In this document: piece by piece, positions 5,123 to 7,568 of the stretch
Layout of the letters: each line of letters opens with the position of its first letter
Numbering within the stretch: the stretch's first letter is position 1
Assembly: GCA_025360285.1 (NCBI GenBank)
Contig: JANYCM010000140.1
Coordinates: forward strand, 1-7,568
DNA length: 7,568 nucleotides
Reading direction: 5' to 3'
Origin: Sphingomonadales bacterium
Lineage (GTDB): Bacteria > Pseudomonadota > Alphaproteobacteria > Sphingomonadales > Sphingomonadaceae
Position numbers and translations under genes: made by a program
Notes under the pieces: generated by a model
Told to the model about the DNA's origin: nothing
What the model saw: only the letters and a program-made list of their open reading frames with translations
Database searches by the model: none

Positions 5123-5220
5123 CAGACAATGTAATCCTGATAATATATATTATGTTAAATTATTTCAGTCCCGGTCGATCAGACTGGACAGGCCACACCA
5201 TTCCATTAACGCTTGCCGCC
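5123..5220. promoter_or_regulatory. Divergent mazG/yeiH promoter region with AT palindrome
   Basis: The 98-bp gap between the two divergent starts contains a perfect 14-bp palindrome, ATAATATATATTAT (5140-5153), in an otherwise GC-rich context. Candidate sigma-70 elements overlap it on both strands. For yeiH, CAGACA (5123-5128), 17 bp, TATATT (5146-5151). For mazG, on the minus strand, CTGAAA, 17 bp, TATTAT, the latter lying over 5140-5145. The -35 matches are poor (4 of 6), so these are tentative. A regulator bound at the palindrome could control both genes. Confidence 0.45.
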
Positions 5221-6267
5221 ATGTCATCAAGGCCCCTGCCACAAGCCGCCGATCTGTTCGGTGATATCGAAGCGACGCCCAAGGTCGGCTGGCGCGATTA
5301 TATCCCCGGCCTGCTCGTTGCGGCGCTGGCCACCATGGCGGCCTCAACCCTGACCAGTCGCTACGGCGCACCGCTGACCCTGATGGCGCTGCTCATCGGG
5401 CTGGCGCTGAATTTCCTGTCGGCCGATCGGCGGCTAACACCGGGCCTGACCTTTGCGGCACGCGAACTGCTGCGCTGGGCGATCGTGCTGGTTGGCGCCC
5501 GCATCACCTTTGCCCAGATTGCGGCGCTCGGGCCCGAGGCGTTGGTCATGGTCATCATCACCATCGTGGCGACCATCGCCACCGGTGCGCTGGTGGCGCG
5601 CACGCTCAAGCTTTCCTTGCCATTCGGCATATTGTCGGGCGGCGCCGTCGCCATCTGCGGCGGCTCGGCGGCGATGGCGCTGTCGGCGACTTTGGGCGAA
5701 AGCCGCGTCCGCCAGGCCGAACTGACACTGGTGCTCGTCGGCATCTCCGCCATGAGCTCGCTCGCCATGGTGCTCTATCCCGCCGTCGCCCATGGCCTGC
5801 ATTTCAGCGATGCCCAGGCCGGCTATTTCCTCGGCGGCTCGGTGCATGATGTCGCTCAGGCGTTGGGGTCGGGCTATGCCTATTCGCCGGCGGCCGGCGA
5901 AACCGCGACGATCGTCAAGCTGGCGCGGGTTGCCATGCTGGCGCCGGTGCTCGGCGTCACGGCGCTGCTGTTCCCGGCCAAACTCCAGGTTACCGGCGGC
6001 AAGCGGCCCACAATAATTCCCTGGTTCGTCGTCGGTTTCTTTGCCGTCGCCGGCGTCAATTCCACCGGCATCATCCCGGTGCAAGTCTCGCATTTTGCGG
6101 CCGAAACCGCCGCCGTCATGCTGGCGGTATCGGTGGCCGCCACCGCTATCCGCTCGCCGCTCGCCGAAATCATGAAGTCCGGCCCGCGCCCGCTGCTCGC
6201 CGTGATCATATCATCGGTGACCGCCTTCGTGCTGGCCCTGCTCTACGCCTGGTTCCGCATCGCCTGA
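5221..6267 (+). CDS. YeiH/UPF0324 family membrane transporter (putative sulfate exporter)
   Basis: This 348-residue polytopic inner-membrane protein belongs to the YeiH/UPF0324 family, annotated as putative sulfate exporters though the substrate is poorly established. Family landmarks are DYIPGLL (26-32) at the start of the first helix, LLRWAIVLVGARITFAQI (83-100), the conserved AICGGSAAMA (144-153, compare SSICGAAAVLA in E. coli YeiH), GGSVHDVAQA (205-214), and IIPWFVVGF (265-273) with a following GVNS. Many hydrophobic segments cover the protein, and the length matches the family (about 340-350). The frame is open from 5083, but that extension overlaps mazG and is not family-like. ATG 5221 gives the expected N-terminus even though no good Shine-Dalgarno is visible; ATG 5152 is an alternative. 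The stop lies 4 nt from the end of a converging small gene. Confidence 0.9.
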   Translation: MSSRPLPQAADLFGDIEATPKVGWRDYIPGLLVAALATMAASTLTSRYGAPLTLMALLIGLALNFLSADRRLTPGLTFAARELLRWAIVLVGARITFAQIAALGPEALVMVIITIVATIATGALVARTLKLSLPFGILSGGAVAICGGSAAMALSATLGESRVRQAELTLVLVGISAMSSLAMVLYPAVAHGLHFSDAQAGYFLGGSVHDVAQALGSGYAYSPAAGETATIVKLARVAMLAPVLGVTALLFPAKLQVTGGKRPTIIPWFVVGFFAVAGVNSTGIIPVQVSHFAAETAAVMLAVSVAATAIRSPLAEIMKSGPRPLLAVIISSVTAFVLALLYAWFRIA

Positions 6268-6271
6268 GTGT

Positions 6272-6379
6272 TCAGCGCCGACGCACCCACAGATACAGGC
6301 CGACCCCGCCCAGGAACAACACCGCCAGAAAACCGCCGGCCAGGCCGATGGCGGCATGGGTCGCGGCCATCATCTCCAT
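6272..6379 (-). CDS. Small single-helix membrane protein (35 residues)
   Basis: A 35-codon frame starts at ATG 6379, sharing one base with the stop of the upstream gene (TGATG), and has GGGA 9 nt upstream (6389-6392 on the + strand). It encodes a short N-terminus (MEMMAATH), a strongly hydrophobic glycine-containing helix (about 11-32, ending GLYLWV) and a terminal RRR, predicting an N-out/C-in single-pass protein. It is the last gene of the minus-strand operon and stops 4 nt from the yeiH stop. No family is recognised. The overlap, the Shine-Dalgarno and the coherent membrane topology argue that it is real. Possible roles include a partner of the two-helix protein encoded just upstream, but that is inference. 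Confidence 0.6.
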   Translation of the reverse strand: MEMMAATHAAIGLAGGFLAVLFLGGVGLYLWVRRR

Positions 6380-6666
6380 CAAATGTCATCCCGGCCCTGG
6401 CCGCCGTCTTCCAGCTGCCGCGCGAGCCCGCGCAGGATTGCCGCCGCAACGGCCGTCGCTGCGGTGAACATCAGCACCAGCCTGGCGACCTCGATCAATG
6501 CCGTCCGCCCCAGCATGGTATGGCCGCTGATCTGGTTGAGCGCCGGCAGAAACAGGCCGACGGTCAACATGCTGGCGGTAATGGCACCGAAAATCGTCGC
6601 CAATTGTTCCAGCGCGCCAAAGGCAAAGCGCCGCCGCGCGCGCTGTTGCGGCGTTTCCGCACTCAT
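6379..6666 (-). CDS. Hypothetical two-helix inner-membrane protein (95 residues)
   Basis: The protein has a short basic N-terminus (RARRR at 9-13), a first hydrophobic helix (about 22-43), a short periplasmic-type loop with Gly and His (44-57), a second helix (about 58-80) and a charged C-terminal tail ending GRDDI. By the positive-inside rule both ends are cytoplasmic. The start ATG shares one base with the stop of the metallo-hydrolase gene (TAATG), and its own stop shares one base with the next start. It is therefore the third gene of an overlapping operon. I do not recognise a family. The remaining frames over this stretch are less coherent. The function is unknown. Confidence 0.75.
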   Translation of the reverse strand: MSAETPQQRARRRFAFGALEQLATIFGAITASMLTVGLFLPALNQISGHTMLGRTALIEVARLVLMFTAATAVAAAILRGLARQLEDGGQGRDDI

Positions 6667-7454
6667 TATTCGCCACCCAGCATGATCACCTGCCCGTCGT
6701 AACCAGGTTCGACAGCGGGCGGCAGTTCGTTACACAGGACCGCATAGTCCATTGACTGGTCCATATGGGTCAGCACCGCCCGCCGCGGCCGGTAATTGTC
6801 AATCCAGCCAAGGGTTTGCGCCAGATCGCTGTGCGTCGGGTGCGGATGGCGGCGCAGCGCATCGACCACCCACAGGTCCAGCCCTGCCAGCGCTGCGTCG
6901 GCGCGGGCATCGAGTGCTTTCACATCGGTCGAATAGGCCAGCACCCTGCCCGCCGCCTCGATGCGAAGCCCGGTGGAATCGATGTTGCCATGGTTCTGCT
7001 GAAATGGCGTCACCAGCATGTCGCCCACCGCCACCGGCCCGGCAAGGTCCGTCGCCGTGCAGGTCGGCGGATAGAATTCCGTGCCTTGGAAGACATAGTT
7101 GAAGCGCTGCCTGAGCACGCCCCAGGTTGCCGGCGAGGCAAAACATGCCACCGGCTTCCCCATCGCGTGAAACACCTGGCGCAGATCATCAATGCCATGG
7201 GCATGGTCGGCATGATCATGGGTGAGGAACACCGCATCCAGCCGGGCGACCCGCGCCGCCAGCAATTGTTCGCGCAAATCCGGCCCGGTATCGATCAATA
7301 TGGTGTGCCCGCCCCGCTCCACCAGCAAGGCCACCCGGCGCCGGCGATTCTTCGGATTGGCGGGATCACAGGCGCCCCAATCCCCTGCGCCATCGGCACG
7401 GCCGATGCGCGGCACGCCACTCGACGTGCCGGAACCAAGGATCGTCACCTTCAC
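6666..7454 (-). CDS. PhnP-like metallo-beta-lactamase-fold hydrolase
   Basis: This 262-residue cytosolic hydrolase of the COG1235/PhnP type starts with the typical LGSGTSSGVPRIG (6-18) and carries GACDPANPKNRRRR (27-40), a family block. The metal ligands are visible: LTHDHADH (77-84, H79, D80?, H81, D83, H84), NHG (H155), STD (D177) and THMD (H230). The fold is shared with PhnP (cyclic phosphodiesterase) and RNase Z-like enzymes, and the physiological substrate is not known. In alphaproteobacteria this gene usually follows tatD, as here. The start is GTG at 7454, overlapping the tatD stop by 4 nt (GTGA), which implies translational coupling; a weak CGGAT lies upstream. Length and motifs are complete. 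Confidence 0.9.
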   Translation of the reverse strand: MKVTILGSGTSSGVPRIGRADGAGDWGACDPANPKNRRRRVALLVERGGHTILIDTGPDLREQLLAARVARLDAVFLTHDHADHAHGIDDLRQVFHAMGKPVACFASPATWGVLRQRFNYVFQGTEFYPPTCTATDLAGPVAVGDMLVTPFQQNHGNIDSTGLRIEAAGRVLAYSTDVKALDARADAALAGLDLWVVDALRRHPHPTHSDLAQTLGWIDNYRPRRAVLTHMDQSMDYAVLCNELPPAVEPGYDGQVIMLGGE

Positions 7455-7568
7455 GCCGGCATCCGTGCCTTTTGAAACAGCCGGAAGAAATTCGCCGTCG
7501 TACTGGCGGCGAGCGCGTCCGCCCCCTCCCCGCGCAACCCCGCGACGAAGCGCGCGGTATGGGCGACA
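7451..7568 (-). CDS. tatD: TatD family metal-dependent hydrolase, C-terminal part (partial)
   Basis: The last 38 residues of a TatD/YcfH-type hydrolase enter from the right edge on the minus strand. They contain VAHTARFVAGLRG and then TTANFFRLF, the conserved C-terminal helix region of the family (N.PH.V.HT...VA.....T..NF..LF). TatD proteins are TIM-barrel metal-dependent nucleases/deacylases involved in DNA repair and D-tyrosyl-tRNA quality control. The metal ligands would lie outside the window. The stop TGA (7453-7451) overlaps the GTG of the downstream hydrolase. In relatives metG-holB-tatD-metallohydrolase is a common order, so holB and metG may lie beyond the edge. Confidence 0.88.
   Translation of the reverse strand, partial: VAHTARFVAGLRGEGADALAASTTANFFRLFQKARMPA

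Noticed and set aside
5083..5220. Extension of yeiH into mazG
   Set aside because: It overlaps the divergent mazG start and both candidate promoters, and it is not seen in family-length proteins.
6765..7475. 236-codon + strand frame opposite the metallo-hydrolase
   Set aside because: It is the antisense shadow of a gene with intact HDHADH and other metal-binding motifs; His/Arg-rich translation with no domain.
1..7568. CRISPR array, tRNA, rRNA, insertion sequence or toxin-antitoxin pair
   Set aside because: No regularly spaced repeats, no tRNA-like cloverleaf or rRNA signature, no transposase motifs. MazG here is the pyrophosphohydrolase, not part of a visible mazEF locus.

Overview
The window looks like a chromosomal segment of a GC-rich alphaproteobacterium, most likely from the Sphingomonadales. 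The clues are the gene order ntrX-like / hfq / hflX / mazG, which is familiar in alphaproteobacteria, the PEPxxWA form of the PEP-CTERM sorting signal, which is typical of sphingomonads, and the GC-rich coding style. No tRNA, rRNA, insertion sequence, CRISPR array or phage gene was seen. The assignment rests on recognition only; no search was run.

Left part (1-1807, + strand): the last codons of a Fis-type response regulator (probably NtrX), a leader with a plausible sigma-70 promoter, then hfq and hflX, which overlap by 4 nt and form one transcription unit.

Middle part (1808-4339, + strand): two tandem paralogous genes for secreted PEPxxWA-CTERM surface proteins. Each has its own near-perfect sigma-54 (-24/-12) promoter, sharing a 16-nt identical core, its own Shine-Dalgarno and its own hairpin terminator. 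The two proteins align without gaps over 238 residues at about 70% identity by hand count. The second carries an extra Lys/Ala/Glu-rich helical stretch of about 99 residues directly after the signal peptide and has a strongly lysine-enriched core. This is the most interesting part of the window: a duplicated, separately switched cell-surface module that splits hflX from mazG.

Right part: mazG lies on the minus strand (4337-5122) and is divergent from yeiH (5221-6267, + strand), a UPF0324 membrane transporter. An AT-rich intergenic region with a perfect 14-bp palindrome separates them. A tightly overlapping minus-strand operon converges on yeiH: tatD (partial, cut by the window edge), a PhnP-like metallo-beta-lactamase-fold hydrolase, a two-helix membrane protein of 95 residues, and a 35-residue single-helix membrane protein. 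The junctions overlap by 4, 1 and 1 nt.

Working together: Hfq and HflX are post-transcriptional and ribosome-rescue factors, and MazG and TatD are housekeeping hydrolases. The PEPxxWA-CTERM pair would be exported by Sec, processed by an exosortase encoded elsewhere, and switched on through RpoN and an enhancer-binding protein. That activator could be the neighbouring NtrX-like regulator or, by analogy with other PEP-CTERM systems, PrsR; the sequence does not decide.
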